Of a stretch of 64,000 nt of DNA, positions 1-9,218 are shown piece by piece. How positions within the stretch are numbered: position 1 is the first letter of the stretch; every line of letters starts with the position of its first letter. A program made the translations under genes and the position numbers. This stretch comes from Leptospira neocaledonica (GTDB taxonomy: Bacteria > Spirochaetota > Leptospiria > Leptospirales > Leptospiraceae), in the NCBI RefSeq assembly GCF_002812205.1, contig NZ_NPEA01000006.1:310596-374595 (forward strand), in the 5' to 3' direction. A model generated the notes under the pieces. That model saw only the letters and a list, made by a program, of their open reading frames with translations. It was not told the DNA's origin and searched no databases.

Positions 1-345
1 GCACTGGAAATACTGGGAGAACTGCATTCTTGGGGAATTTCCCTTGCTTTGGACGATTTCGGAACCGGATATTCCAGTCTTTCCTATTTGAGTAAAATCC
101 CGCTCAAAACCTTAAAAGTGGACCAATCCTTTGTCCGTAAAATTCTAACGGATCCGAATTCCTTAGCAATTTCCAAAACGATTGTTGCGTTAGGAAAAAG
201 TTTAGGCTTAAGGATAACCGCAGAAGGTGTAGAAACCGAAATCCAAATGAGAAAGATCAAGGACCTAGGTTGCGACGAAGCACAAGGATATTTCCTTAGT
301 AAACCTATTCTTTTAGATGAATTAGAGAAGTTCGTCCAGACCTAA
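1..345 (+). CDS. EAL-domain protein, C-terminal part (c-di-GMP phosphodiesterase)
   Basis: The reading frame is open from the first base, so the gene begins outside the window and only about 114 residues are visible. They are the last third of an EAL domain: the DDFGTGYSS motif, a KVDQSFV strand (usually KIDRSFV), AEGVET, and the closing QGYFLSKP motif. EAL domains hydrolyse cyclic di-GMP to pGpG using two metal ions, and the DD pair of DDFGTG is part of that site and is intact here. The N-terminal part, which would show whether a GGDEF or sensor domain precedes it, is missing. The family is certain; activity and full architecture cannot be judged from this piece. Confidence 0.93.
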   Translation, partial: ALEILGELHSWGISLALDDFGTGYSSLSYLSKIPLKTLKVDQSFVRKILTDPNSLAISKTIVALGKSLGLRITAEGVETEIQMRKIKDLGCDEAQGYFLSKPILLDELEKFVQT

Positions 346-518
346 ACCTATTTTCTTTAATACAATCTCTCGACTAGTCCGAATCGATTAGTCTTCCCTC
401 TCTCCAACCTTTTCTTTTATTACATTTAATCTGTTTGTAACAGTTCTTCGCTTAATCGAATTGCGTGAGTATCCATACTTTCCATAAGGAGGATACAGAG
501 AATCGGAAGTATTACATT

Positions 519-827
519 ATGATTACGAGAACTATTATTACAATTTCAATTTTTCTAATATGTTTTGGAACTCTTTCTGCAGACACAGTCACGAACACAA
601 AAACAAAAGAAGTAATCGAGAACGTAAAAACCACTCAGACAGAACAAGGTGTGATTGTTGAGTTCGAAGACGGCTCCCGTAGAGGTTTTGACAGAACGTC
701 CGTTACTGTAGAAGCCAAACCAGTTGAGTGGAAGCAAAAGGAACAGGAAAGTTATCCTGATAAAGAAAGATACACTGATTATGCAATTTTCGGCGGGATC
801 TTTTTGGTAATACTACTTTTACCCTAA
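519..827 (+). CDS. small membrane-anchored hypothetical protein
   Basis: About 102 residues from the ATG at 519. An upstream GTG at 465 in the same frame would add 18 polar residues before the signal, so the ATG is preferred; GGAAG lies 9 nt in front of it. The N-terminus is a hydrophobic segment ending in LSA, like a signal peptide. A soluble part follows with a short beta-rich stretch (VIVEFEDGSRRGFDR). The protein ends in a second hydrophobic helix (AIFGGIFLVILLLP) with no cytoplasmic tail. I recognise no domain. It sits 115 nt before the phosphate-region lipoprotein, with a Pho-box-like array between them, so it is probably a separate unit. Confidence 0.6.
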   Translation: MITRTIITISIFLICFGTLSADTVTNTKTKEVIENVKTTQTEQGVIVEFEDGSRRGFDRTSVTVEAKPVEWKQKEQESYPDKERYTDYAIFGGIFLVILLLP

Positions 828-837
828 AGAACCAAAA

Positions 838-865
838 CCTTAACAGGTACGTAATCAAGTCGTAA
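838..865 (+). promoter_or_regulatory. Pho-box-like direct repeat array upstream of the first lipoprotein
   Basis: Three 6-mers start at exactly 11-bp steps: CCTTAA at 838, ACGTAA at 849 and TCGTAA at 860. PhoB-type regulators bind direct 7-bp repeats in 11-bp phase. The array ends 77 nt before the start codon at 943. The same geometry occurs in front of exbB, the porin gene and pstS. The binding protein is inferred, since no PhoB gene is in the window. Confidence 0.55.
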
Positions 866-942
866 AGTATTTTATCTAACATAATCCTCGAGGTCGATCG
901 GATTTCGGCCTCTTTTCAGAATGAATAGGAGAAATTCGATCC

Positions 943-2901
943 ATGAAATCGTTAAATAAAAAAGTCTCGTTAGTGGTAAGCACTCTTGCAGTTGCTGCTG
1001 CTCTTGTAGGCTGTGATTCCGGCGGGGGCGGCAGTAACGCAGCGCTTGCTTTAGCTGGCATAGGCGGGGGAGAGACCGTTTACGCTAAAGCTTCTATCGC
1101 TGTAAAAGTTAGAAAAGGAAATTCAGGAAGTGATGTTGCACTTTCTACAGGAACTGCTGCAACTGCTACGACCCCAGAAACTCGTAGAGAAGTTGTTCTC
1201 GTTAGAGCAAGTAGCTCAAAAGACTTTACCACTACTGCGTCTGGCGCAGGAGCTGCTGCTCCAGCGGATAACGGAGACTTTGGTTTCGTTTTAAACGTTC
1301 CATCTGCTACTGCAACAGTATCTGCAACTGTTTATACTTTACGCGAACTTACTTGTGAAGAATTGGATAAATCCAGAACGGGAACCGGTGCAGGTGCATG
1401 GTCATCTGATCCAACTTCCGGTCGTTGTGGTCTGTTCGATAGCGGCGTTGCGGCTTCTACTACCAGAATTGCTGAGTATAATGCAATTTTAGATAACCCT
1501 GCAAATTACACTGTTCCACTCGGAACTTTTGATTTCGTATTTAATATTGATCCTGCTAATCCAAGTGCAGCGGGAACGGTTACGATTGCGAATGAATCCG
1601 GAGTACATTTAGTTGCTGCAAACGGACAAACTGCTGTTCCGTTCTCGGTTGTAACTGTTACTGGTGTTTATTCCAACCCGAACGCAACTGTTGGTGAAAA
1701 CGTTTGTGATTCGATTGGAACTCCTGCAATCCTGCAAGGAAACATCAATAGCAATATCACTCTCGGAAAGTACACCCTCTTAAGAGGAACGGTTTTTGTG
1801 AATAACAAGAAGATCACCGTTCCAAAAGGTTCAGTAATCTACGGAGAAAGAGGTTCTTCCTTATTCTTCAAAGGTGGGGAACTAGAAACACAAGGAACCG
1901 CTGCTGAGCCTGTATGTTTCACTTCTGCTCAAAAACACGGATCCAGATTCCCTGGAGACTGGGGTGGAATCGTATTCATCGGAAACGGTAACGCAACCCG
2001 TACTTCTACCACAGAAGGAACCACTCCTCAAGTTTACCCTGGCGCGAACTCTATGACTGTAAAACTTAGATATACTATCGTAGAATTTGCAGGGAACGAG
2101 GTGGCACCTGGAGACGAGTTAAACTCTCTCTCTCAATATGCGGTAAATTCTATGGATTATAGATTCGTTCAAGCTCATAGAGGATTGGATGACTCCTTCG
2201 AATGGTGGGGTGGTGGAAAAGCTCCAAGCACTGGCGATATCAAATTCATTATCGGTTCAGGTTCTATGGATGATGACTTCGATATGGATGAAGGTTTCTC
2301 AGGAAACTTACAATATCTTGTTTCTATAAAATATCCTAAGGCTTGCGGTGGTTCCGCTTCCACAGATCCTCACGGATTTGAAATGGACGGAAGACATTCA
2401 AGCACTTGTACGAATTCTCAAAACCCTGCAACTACAGATTGTTCTAACCCAACAGTAGCGAACTTCACTACTTTAGGCTTAGGGATCAGCGGTGGAGCAG
2501 GAATGAGAGCAAGAGAAGGCCTATTAGGAACATTTACCGAAGGTTTAATCTACGGATTTGCGACTAGAATAAATGGAGGAGAAGCTTCTGGTTTCTCAGA
2601 CACTATTAGTGTTGTTACCGTAATTTCTGACAGTGCTCCGGATTCATTAGCTGCAAGCGCTGCTGGCGGTAAAATGACGATCAATGGAACTGCATCTCTT
2701 GCTGCAATCCCTGTAACTGATATTGGCTCCGTTCAAGACGCAGTTAGTTGCGGATTCGGAACAAAACCAGATCTAAGAACATTGGGTTCCGTATCTAGTG
2801 GTAACACTGGCGGAGTTCCATTGAACTTAAGTGAGACAGTTGACTCTGTATCCGTTCCAGTGAACTGGCCGAATGGCTGGACTGTATGGAGATCTAGATA
2901 A
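943..2901 (+). CDS. large lipoprotein paired with a TonB-dependent receptor
   Basis: 652 residues. A lipoprotein signal ends at Cys24 (ALVGC), followed by an acidic, Gly-rich tether (DSGGGGS), so it is probably surface or outer-membrane anchored. The first 230 residues are low-complexity Ala/Thr-rich, beta-type sequence. The remainder contains strand-turn patterns such as GSVIYGERGSSLFFKGG, GDWGGIVFIGNG and DDDFDMDEGFSG that suggest a right-handed beta-helix or similar fold. It resembles proteins found next to TonB-dependent receptors in other Gram-negatives, but it is not an evident SusD homologue and I have no family name. A strong terminator follows at 2926-2957. The Pho-box-like array upstream and the receptor downstream point to a role in substrate capture, probably phosphate or a phosphorylated compound (inference). 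Confidence 0.8.
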   Translation: MKSLNKKVSLVVSTLAVAAALVGCDSGGGGSNAALALAGIGGGETVYAKASIAVKVRKGNSGSDVALSTGTAATATTPETRREVVLVRASSSKDFTTTASGAGAAAPADNGDFGFVLNVPSATATVSATVYTLRELTCEELDKSRTGTGAGAWSSDPTSGRCGLFDSGVAASTTRIAEYNAILDNPANYTVPLGTFDFVFNIDPANPSAAGTVTIANESGVHLVAANGQTAVPFSVVTVTGVYSNPNATVGENVCDSIGTPAILQGNINSNITLGKYTLLRGTVFVNNKKITVPKGSVIYGERGSSLFFKGGELETQGTAAEPVCFTSAQKHGSRFPGDWGGIVFIGNGNATRTSTTEGTTPQVYPGANSMTVKLRYTIVEFAGNEVAPGDELNSLSQYAVNSMDYRFVQAHRGLDDSFEWWGGGKAPSTGDIKFIIGSGSMDDDFDMDEGFSGNLQYLVSIKYPKACGGSASTDPHGFEMDGRHSSTCTNSQNPATTDCSNPTVANFTTLGLGISGGAGMRAREGLLGTFTEGLIYGFATRINGGEASGFSDTISVVTVISDSAPDSLAASAAGGKMTINGTASLAAIPVTDIGSVQDAVSCGFGTKPDLRTLGSVSSGNTGGVPLNLSETVDSVSVPVNWPNGWTVWRSR

Positions 2902-2925
2902 GATACTCTTAAAATTGAAAATGAT

Positions 2926-2957
2926 AAAGGACCTTCGAGAAATCGAAGGTCCTTTTT
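2926..2957 (+). terminator. rho-independent terminator after the large lipoprotein
   Basis: A perfect 13-bp stem (2926-2938 with 2943-2955) with a GAAA tetraloop is followed by T residues. It separates the large lipoprotein gene from the next gene at 3002, so the downstream genes may depend on read-through or their own promoter. Confidence 0.85.
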
Positions 2958-3001
2958 ATAGATACATATAGATAGATAAAATTTTTCCGGAAACGACCTA
3001 C

Positions 3002-3580
3002 ATGAATCATATATATAAGTTTTTGTTTATATCGGTCCTACTTATATCTTCGACCTCTGCTTGTAAAAAGCAGGAACAAGGAGGAGATCCGAACTATGAC
3101 AAAAAAATTGAAGAAGCTCGTGAATATTTAAAAGCACATATCAAAGATAGATATGAGATCTCCGAGACAAGCGATACGAGAGATCAAGCAATATTAAATT
3201 ATCTGAATTCTGTGAGCAAGGGAGAACCAAATAAATTCTTATGCTCTAAAGAAGAATACATAGACGTTTTCCTGCCCAATACATTAGAAGAGGGAACTCT
3301 TACAACAAATATGCCTTTGGAACAAGCTTGGGAGATCACCAATCTCCGCAGAACTGTAGCTTTGGAAAAGTTGCAGAATGAATTGAAAGGTGCTCCAAAA
3401 GGTAAAATCCAAGTTCAAACTCTAACTTGGAGAGATGATGTCCGGATACTCAATTCCCTGAAAGGTCATCGAGTTGGGACTTTAATCATTAAAGTAGGAA
3501 CAAAATCCATTTCATTGGAACAGATTCGCCTTGTGATCGAACATAAAGGCAAATTCAAACTCTGCGTTATCGGTGCTTAA
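3002..3580 (+). CDS. lipoprotein of unknown function
   Basis: 192 residues with a lipoprotein signal ending at Cys21 (SSTSAC). The mature part is charged and mostly helical in character, with cysteines near residue 81 and close to the C-terminus (KLCVIGA). No domain is recognised. It lies between the large lipoprotein gene and the TonB-dependent receptor gene, 25 nt upstream of the latter, so it is probably co-transcribed with the receptor and may be an accessory periplasmic or outer-membrane subunit (inference). Confidence 0.7.
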   Translation: MNHIYKFLFISVLLISSTSACKKQEQGGDPNYDKKIEEAREYLKAHIKDRYEISETSDTRDQAILNYLNSVSKGEPNKFLCSKEEYIDVFLPNTLEEGTLTTNMPLEQAWEITNLRRTVALEKLQNELKGAPKGKIQVQTLTWRDDVRILNSLKGHRVGTLIIKVGTKSISLEQIRLVIEHKGKFKLCVIGA

Positions 3581-3605
3581 TTAATTAAAAGAAAAGAATC
3601 AGCTT

Positions 3606-6557
3606 ATGAAACTTAAAAAAATACTAACACTTTTTCTGATCACTCTTGTTTCAGTTCCAACTTGGGGGCAAGGGGTAGGAAAAATCCGGGGTAAAATCGT
3701 AGATGGAGACAATGGAGAAGCCGTATTCGGTGCAACCATTGTGGTTCGTTCCATAAAAAAATTCGCTAAAACGGATTTTGACGGAGCTTATGACTTAGAA
3801 CTTCCAATTGGAACTCACGAAGTTGAATTCCAAATGTTAGGATATTCTCCTCAAAAAAGATCGGTCAATGTTACGGCAGGAAAGCCTCAAGTCGTAAATA
3901 TCACCTTCGGACTACAAACATTAGAAACTGTTGATGTTAAAGGACGAGCTTTGAACGATGCAGAAGCTGCCCTACTCGCTTTGCAGAAAAAATCTTCGGC
4001 GGTTTCGGACGGAATTTCAAAAGAAGCCATTAAAAAGAGCCCCGACTCTTCTGCAGGCGAAGTAGTTCGAAGAGTTACTGGTATCACTTTAGTCGGCGGT
4101 AAATTCGTATTCGTAAGAGGTTTAGGAGAACGTTATTCTAATACGGAATTGAATGATACTTTAGTGCCTTCTACAGAACCGGACAAAAGGGTTGTTGCTC
4201 TGGATATCTTTCCTTCTGGAGTTCTAAAGAACGTCAGAATTATCAAAACCTTCATACCAGAACTTCCTGCGGAATTCTCGGGGGGATTAGTAAAAATTGA
4301 AACCCAGGAATATCCGGAGGAGAAACAATTAAGTGTCTCTGTCGGAGCAGGTGGAAACTATAATACTACCGGGCATAAATTCTTGAACATGAATCAAGGA
4401 AATATGTTAGGAGGGGTCAATTCCAACCAAACTAATCCATTAGCAGACTCAGGAAATAAAGGTTTGGTATTCGAGCCTGGAAGTATATTCGGAGGAATTC
4501 CTCCAGAAGTAACTCAAACTGGTCCGGTTTTATTCAATCAGAAATGGACTCCTAACTCAGGCCCTGCACCTTTCGATAAGAATTTCTCCTTAAATTATGG
4601 AGATACATTTAAAATTGGCAGCACTTCAAGGCTAGGAATTTTAGTAGGAACTACTTATAATAGAAACTATAGATTCAGAGAAGAAAGTTCAAGGACCTAC
4701 CAAGCAAGCCAGATTTCCGAACTTACCCCTGCAGGGACTAGGTTGATCCAACAACAAAAGCAGGACGCGGATCTTTATATCGAAGAAAGAAACTGGGGAA
4801 ACAACCTGAACTTGGCTTATGAAATTACCAAAGGCCAACAGATTTTTATGAAAACACTATTCTCTCAACAAGGAGAAAGTGTTGTTAGGGACTCTGTCGG
4901 TCAGGATAATATCAACTCGGCTGATTTTAAATCTTTGACCACACAATACACTAGTAGTCGTGTTTTTCACAATACCTTTGGTGGAGACCATGCTTTAAAT
5001 TGGTTCGGAGATAGAGCCCACAAATTCGATTGGAGAATAAATTTTGCTCAAGCTGTAAGAGAACAACCTGACCTGCAACAACAGGTTTGGCGAAAATCTT
5101 TTTCAGATCCGAATCCACTGAACTATACTCGTTTAGGAAACAACCCAGATGCTTCCAGGTTCTTTTCCGACTCTGTTGATAATAGCCGCACCGCTAAATT
5201 TAATTATGAAATTCCCTTCGACCAATGGAGTGGTTTAAAATCTACTTTCAAACTCGGAAGTTACACCCTAGATAGGGAAAAGAACTTTAGGTTTCATGAA
5301 TATGGCCAAAAGACCAATTTCCCGATTCCTGCTTTGGAATATTATCCGGTTCCGGGTGAAATTTATTCAAATCCACTTCTCTTTCAACAGAACACATATA
5401 CCTTCTCGGAAAGACAGGTAGAATCAAATGCTTACGACGCATTCCAAAGATTGCAAGCTTACTATTCGCAAGTTGAACTACCAATACTTCCTAAATTGAA
5501 AGTTCTATTCGGAGCTCGTTACGAAGATAGTTATCAAAAGGTAAGAACTTTCGTAACAAGAGATGTGAATAATCCGCTATTCACACTTGATTATGGATGT
5601 GGTGTTCGAAGCGAAGACGTACGTTTAGCTTTAGTAAAAAACAACGCCTGCGATCCGACAAATAACGGTATAGGTGAATTAAGAACGAAAGATACTTTAC
5701 CTTCCTTCAATCTAAACTGGGAATTTAAAGATAACCAAATACTTAGAGTTGCAGCAACCCAGACGTTAACACGTCCAGATTTGCGTGAATTGTCTCCTTT
5801 CGGATTCACTCCGTACTTCGGAGCAAACCGTGTTTTCGGTAATTCAGATTTGAGAAGATCTTATATTCACAATTATGATGTTCGTTATGAATATTATTTA
5901 AGTTCATCTGATTATATAGGGATTGGGGCCTTCTTCAAACAGATATCCAGTCCGATCGAGATGATTGGACAACCTGTTGCAGGAAGTATCAGTCAACGAT
6001 TTACCTATGTAAACGCGGAACAAGGAACAATCCGAGGTGTAGAACTCGACTTTAGAAAAGAAATAACCGACCGTATTCGTTTTGAAACGAATATGTTCTT
6101 TATTCAATCAAGAGTAGACGTGATTCCTTGGGAACAATATATCGCTGCGAAAATGGGGGTATTGGATCCATTATCAAAGGCGGCAGCCTATAACCCTACA
6201 AATCTATCTCGTCCATTACAAGGGCAATCCCCATTTGTATTTAACATCAAATTGGATTTCCATTTGGATGAAAAGAAGAGGCATAACTTAGGTTTTTACT
6301 ATAACTACTTTGGAGATAGACTCTATTCAGTAGGAGCAAACGGGCTACCGGATGCTTACGAAAGAGCTGTTGGTTTAACTGACGTAGTTTTCACAACAAA
6401 ACGGGGAGACCATCTCGAATTCAAAGTTTCTGCTCAGAATATTTTCGATACCCGTTATAGAGTGTATCAGAAAAACGAGCTGACTGGAGAGAAGGAGCTA
6501 TTCCTTTCTTATAGGACCGGGGTGAGTTACTCTTTCCAAGCTACATATAAGCTGTAA
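3606..6557 (+). CDS. TonB-dependent outer-membrane receptor with carboxypeptidase-regulatory-like N-domain
   Basis: 983 residues. The signal peptide ends around TWGQ (residues 1-22). Residues about 25-100 form a carboxypeptidase regulatory-like beta-sandwich ([34 protein letters not shown]). A plug domain follows at about 130-240 ([39 protein letters not shown]), then a beta-barrel of about 700 residues. A possible Ton box is LETVDVKG near residue 103. Such receptors import scarce ligands across the outer membrane using proton-motive force relayed by TonB-ExbB-ExbD, which is encoded just downstream. The neighbours (OprP-like porin, pst operon, Pho-box-like sites) suggest the ligand is phosphate or a phosphate-containing compound. 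The family is certain; the ligand is inferred. Confidence 0.93.
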   Translation: MKLKKILTLFLITLVSVPTWGQGVGKIRGKIVDGDNGEAVFGATIVVRSIKKFAKTDFDGAYDLELPIGTHEVEFQMLGYSPQKRSVNVTAGKPQVVNITFGLQTLETVDVKGRALNDAEAALLALQKKSSAVSDGISKEAIKKSPDSSAGEVVRRVTGITLVGGKFVFVRGLGERYSNTELNDTLVPSTEPDKRVVALDIFPSGVLKNVRIIKTFIPELPAEFSGGLVKIETQEYPEEKQLSVSVGAGGNYNTTGHKFLNMNQGNMLGGVNSNQTNPLADSGNKGLVFEPGSIFGGIPPEVTQTGPVLFNQKWTPNSGPAPFDKNFSLNYGDTFKIGSTSRLGILVGTTYNRNYRFREESSRTYQASQISELTPAGTRLIQQQKQDADLYIEERNWGNNLNLAYEITKGQQIFMKTLFSQQGESVVRDSVGQDNINSADFKSLTTQYTSSRVFHNTFGGDHALNWFGDRAHKFDWRINFAQAVREQPDLQQQVWRKSFSDPNPLNYTRLGNNPDASRFFSDSVDNSRTAKFNYEIPFDQWSGLKSTFKLGSYTLDREKNFRFHEYGQKTNFPIPALEYYPVPGEIYSNPLLFQQNTYTFSERQVESNAYDAFQRLQAYYSQVELPILPKLKVLFGARYEDSYQKVRTFVTRDVNNPLFTLDYGCGVRSEDVRLALVKNNACDPTNNGIGELRTKDTLPSFNLNWEFKDNQILRVAATQTLTRPDLRELSPFGFTPYFGANRVFGNSDLRRSYIHNYDVRYEYYLSSSDYIGIGAFFKQISSPIEMIGQPVAGSISQRFTYVNAEQGTIRGVELDFRKEITDRIRFETNMFFIQSRVDVIPWEQYIAAKMGVLDPLSKAAAYNPTNLSRPLQGQSPFVFNIKLDFHLDEKKRHNLGFYYNYFGDRLYSVGANGLPDAYERAVGLTDVVFTTKRGDHLEFKVSAQNIFDTRYRVYQKNELTGEKELFLSYRTGVSYSFQATYKL

Positions 6558-6576
6558 ATATAAAGCTTCTTTAATG

Positions 6577-6616
6577 AAAGCTCCTTATAACTATAAAAGT
6601 TATGGGGAGCTTTTTT
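6577..6616 (+). terminator. rho-independent terminator after the TonB-dependent receptor
   Basis: AAAGCTCC and ATAACT arms at 6577-6592 pair with AGTTAT and GGAGCTTT at 6598-6613, with a small internal mismatch, followed by a T-tract. It ends the receptor transcript before the separately controlled exbB unit. Confidence 0.8.
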
Positions 6617-6697
6617 ATTCCCCACTATTACAATCCCGCATCAACCCTTCACTTTACACCATCCACTCCTCTACTTCGCCTCCCCAAACTAACCAAC

Positions 6698-6747
6698 CCG
6701 TAACCACTTCGTAATAAATATGTAACTCAAATCACGTAAAAATGTCT
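6698..6747 (+). promoter_or_regulatory. Pho-box-like direct repeat array upstream of exbB
   Basis: CCGTAA at 6698, TCGTAA at 6709 and ATGTAA at 6720 are spaced by exactly 11 bp. A weaker unit, ATGTCT, lies at 6742, two periods further on. The array sits just in front of the exbB start, favouring the ATG at 6777 over the one at 6759, which would leave almost no leader. It matches the arrays upstream of the lipoprotein, porin and pstS genes. Confidence 0.6.
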
Positions 6748-6776
6748 CATTACTTCTTATGGAGCTTTCGAAAGCT

Positions 6777-7583
6777 ATGCATAATCGATATACTAATCTC
6801 TCTCTACGCCAATGGATCGCCATTGCACTTGTAGGAGGATTTGTTCTAACTGCAACTTTACCTACTTTTTCTCAAGATGCTGCGCCTACCGACGCAAATA
6901 AAACCGAACAAACTACTGCGCCTGCAGAACAACCAGCTCCGGTTGAAAAAAGCGGAACCTGGGGATTTGTGGACCTATTCAATAAGGGTGGATGGACCAT
7001 GTATCCATTGGCTCTTTCTTCTATAATCGCTCTTGCGATTATTTTCGAAAGGATCTACTTCCTTACTACTTCCAAACTTCTTCCTAAAGGATTTAATATC
7101 GATTTAGGGGAGAAGGTAGATGAAAAAGGTTTTGATGGAGCAAAAGAATTCATCGAAGCAAATCCTTCTTATAAAATTTCCGATATTTTGAAGAATGGAA
7201 TCGATGTTTCAGCTGGGAACGCTGAAATTTTTGCGAAAGGAATCGAGAGAGAGGCTGCGGAAGTGATCGTGGTTCTTGAAAGAGGTCTCGTAATCTTAGC
7301 GGCTGTTTCGACTATCGCTCCGTTGATCGGGTTCTTGGGAACTGTTTCCGGTATGATTAATGCATTCGATGCGATCGCAAATGCGGATCAAGTGAACGCA
7401 AAAGTGGTAGCAGGTGGTATTAAGGAAGCACTTATCACAACTGCGGCGGGCTTGATCATCGCAATTCCTGCAATGACTTTCCACCAATATCTGACTTCCA
7501 GAATTGACGGATTTACTTCCGAAGTGGAAGAAGCTGCAAACAGAATTTATAAAGAATTCCTGAAACGTAACGCAAGAGCTTAA
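6777..7583 (+). CDS. exbB: ExbB/TolQ-family proton channel subunit
   Basis: 268 residues from the ATG at 6777, which has GGAG 12 nt upstream; a start at 6759 would give 274. It has a cleavable-looking signal ([21 protein letters not shown]) and a Pro/Ala/Gln-rich linker before the three-helix ExbB core. TM1 is in [22 protein letters not shown]2 around [20 protein letters not shown], and TM3 in [15 protein letters not shown]. ExbB forms the pentameric proton channel that drives TonB. This long form with a signal sequence is common outside enterobacteria. It is the first gene of exbB-exbD-exbD-tonB and has its own Pho-box-like array, so it probably energises the receptor encoded upstream. Confidence 0.92.
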   Translation: MHNRYTNLSLRQWIAIALVGGFVLTATLPTFSQDAAPTDANKTEQTTAPAEQPAPVEKSGTWGFVDLFNKGGWTMYPLALSSIIALAIIFERIYFLTTSKLLPKGFNIDLGEKVDEKGFDGAKEFIEANPSYKISDILKNGIDVSAGNAEIFAKGIEREAAEVIVVLERGLVILAAVSTIAPLIGFLGTVSGMINAFDAIANADQVNAKVVAGGIKEALITTAAGLIIAIPAMTFHQYLTSRIDGFTSEVEEAANRIYKEFLKRNARA

Positions 7584-7614
7584 GCTTAGTTCTTCCATTT
7601 ATTAGGATAAGAAT

Positions 7615-8034
7615 ATGATTCAGCTTAAGAAAAAAAGAGGTTTGGAAGAAATTTCAGCCTCTTCCATGTCCGATATAGCGTTTCTTCTTCTCGTATTCTT
7701 TATGGTGACCGCGGTGTTTTTCGTGAAAGAAGGTTTAAATATCCAACTTCCCCGCAAAAACTCCAATCCTACCTTAGTTTTACGCGAGAATATCTACGAG
7801 ATATTGGTGGCTGGCGAAACGATCAAGATGAGGAATAAAGTCCTCGGCACTCGTGATTACAAGGATCTGGCAGAATTCAGAAAAGATCTGAACGATCTGG
7901 AGATCCCGAACCTCGAGGAAAAAGTCGCTCTGATCAAAACGACCGGCGAAACGAAGTACGGAAATATGTTAGATGCTCTTTCTGCTGTGCAGTTAAGAGG
8001 TTTTAAACAAGTCTCCGTAAAAAGATTAAAATAA
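7615..8034 (+). CDS. exbD: ExbD/TolR-family protein, first copy
   Basis: 139 residues: a short cytoplasmic N-terminus, one transmembrane helix ([19 protein letters not shown]) with the conserved Asp of ExbD at its start, and a periplasmic domain of about 90 residues. That Asp carries protons through the ExbB channel. It lies 31 nt after exbB, with AGGA in the spacer as a possible ribosome binding site, and 3 nt before a second exbD. Two different exbD genes in one operon are typical of some proteobacterial and Bacteroidetes TonB systems and suggest a heterodimer (known for the family; not shown here). Confidence 0.92.
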   Translation: MIQLKKKRGLEEISASSMSDIAFLLLVFFMVTAVFFVKEGLNIQLPRKNSNPTLVLRENIYEILVAGETIKMRNKVLGTRDYKDLAEFRKDLNDLEIPNLEEKVALIKTTGETKYGNMLDALSAVQLRGFKQVSVKRLK

Positions 8035-8037
8035 GAT

Positions 8038-8457
8038 ATGGCACTTAAAAAGAAAAAAGCTCCACCTTCTATTCCGGTCAGCTCAATAGCGGATATCGCC
8101 TTTCTTCTTTTGGTATTCTTTATGGTGACTTCGGTCCTGGATACGGATCCCGATCTTCCCATCGCTCTTCCCGATGTCCCGGGTGGAGAACAACTAAATA
8201 AGAAAATTGCAAACTTATACTTAAGCGCCGACAAAGACAAATCTATCTACTTCAACCAAGTAAAGATGCCTTTGAACGAAGCGATTAATAATGTGAGAGC
8301 GAAACTTGCTACCACTCCGGATTTAAAAGTCCTGATCCATGCAGACAAAGAATTGGATTATGCGAACCTAGACAATGTGTTCGAACTTTTGAAAGAAGCC
8401 GGAGCCCTAAAAGTTTCTTTGGTCACTAAGACTACGCAAGGAGGAGGATTAAAATGA
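8038..8457 (+). CDS. exbD: ExbD/TolR-family protein, second copy
   Basis: 139 residues, the same length as the preceding copy but clearly diverged. The N-terminus is lysine-rich ([11 protein letters not shown]) and the single transmembrane helix again carries the key Asp ([18 protein letters not shown]). The periplasmic domain contains [15 protein letters not shown], the usual ExbD periplasmic pattern. It is tightly coupled to its neighbours: 3 nt after the first exbD and overlapping the tonB start by 4 nt, so all four genes are almost certainly translated from one message. Confidence 0.92.
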   Translation: MALKKKKAPPSIPVSSIADIAFLLLVFFMVTSVLDTDPDLPIALPDVPGGEQLNKKIANLYLSADKDKSIYFNQVKMPLNEAINNVRAKLATTPDLKVLIHADKELDYANLDNVFELLKEAGALKVSLVTKTTQGGGLK

Positions 8458-9047
8458 ACCAAGTTGTTTCACCTCCTCCTTCTTCCAAAAAACGTTCCGG
8501 TCTTCGCAGGTTTGTTGATCGTTACAGAATGGAGACCTTCTTAGGTTCTTCGGCTGTTCTTCAGATCGCAGCACTTCTTTTCTGGTACACTCCTCCGAAT
8601 ACCTATGATCATCTGGATAAGCTGATCGATGAGGTTGCTTTCGTGGAGAATCTTGTGATCCAGGATCCTAACGTAGGGGAAGCTCCTGACGACGGAGAAT
8701 TCGAGGTTACGGACACTCTCAAGAAAAAAGAGGATTCCAGGATCGCAGGTGCCCAAGATGCGATTGTTTCCGGAGCAACAGCACCGGTGGATCTTTCTCC
8801 TAACGTTCAACCTGAATATACCAAGGATGCTCAATCTGCAGGTGTGGGCGGAACTCTTACCTTAGAAGTGATTATCGCCGACTCTGGAGAAGTTTTAAGA
8901 GTACGTAATATTGGTAAAACCTTAGGATACGGATTAGAAGAATCTGCAATCCAAGCATTCTACAAAAAACGTTACTCTCCTTCCGTGCTGGAAGGAAAAG
9001 CAATCACTGTGAAGGTTTACGTTCCAGTTCGTTTCTCTCTATATTGA
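8454..9047 (+). CDS. tonB: TonB energy transducer
   Basis: 197 residues. A cytoplasmic N-terminus with Pro and basic residues is followed by one transmembrane helix (about residues 28-45, [19 protein letters not shown]). The periplasmic linker is acidic rather than the long Pro-rich spacer of E. coli TonB. The C-terminal TonB domain is at about 110-197, with [18 protein letters not shown] and a terminal [12 protein letters not shown] strand that would pair with a receptor's Ton box. It overlaps the second exbD by 4 nt (ATGA). A long hairpin at 9053-9080 directly follows. It probably serves the nearby receptor specifically. Confidence 0.88.
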   Translation: MNQVVSPPPSSKKRSGLRRFVDRYRMETFLGSSAVLQIAALLFWYTPPNTYDHLDKLIDEVAFVENLVIQDPNVGEAPDDGEFEVTDTLKKKEDSRIAGAQDAIVSGATAPVDLSPNVQPEYTKDAQSAGVGGTLTLEVIIADSGEVLRVRNIGKTLGYGLEESAIQAFYKKRYSPSVLEGKAITVKVYVPVRFSLY

Positions 9048-9052
9048 TTTAA

Positions 9053-9080
9053 TCTTCTTCTTCCTCTCGGAAGAAGAAGA
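9053..9080 (+). terminator. hairpin after tonB
   Basis: A perfect 12-bp stem (9053-9064 with 9069-9080) with a TCTC loop starts 6 nt after the tonB stop. It is purine/pyrimidine rich and has no clear T-tract, so it may be a terminator or a 3-prime stabilising hairpin. Confidence 0.5.
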
Positions 9081-9135
9081 TGTTCTACTCTCGCCTAACA
9101 ACTGCCTATTAGTTATCTTTTATATATTTATCCCA

Positions 9136-9147
9136 GAACGATCGTTC
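9136..9147. promoter_or_regulatory. 12-bp perfect palindrome upstream of the MFS gene
   Basis: GAACGATCGTTC is fully self-complementary and lies 71 nt upstream of the MFS start codon. It resembles the operators of dimeric TetR-type repressors, but no regulator gene is adjacent, so its use as an operator is only a guess. Confidence 0.3.
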
Positions 9148-9218
9148 GAATTATAATTTTATGATTTGCTTTTTATTCCCGGCCTAAGGTAATTACGGGC
9201 CTTGGGAGATACAAAGTA

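Noticed and set aside
7857..8240. 127-codon minus-strand frame over the two exbD genes
   Set aside because: Both ExbD proteins are intact on the plus strand; the frame spans the end of one and start of the other.
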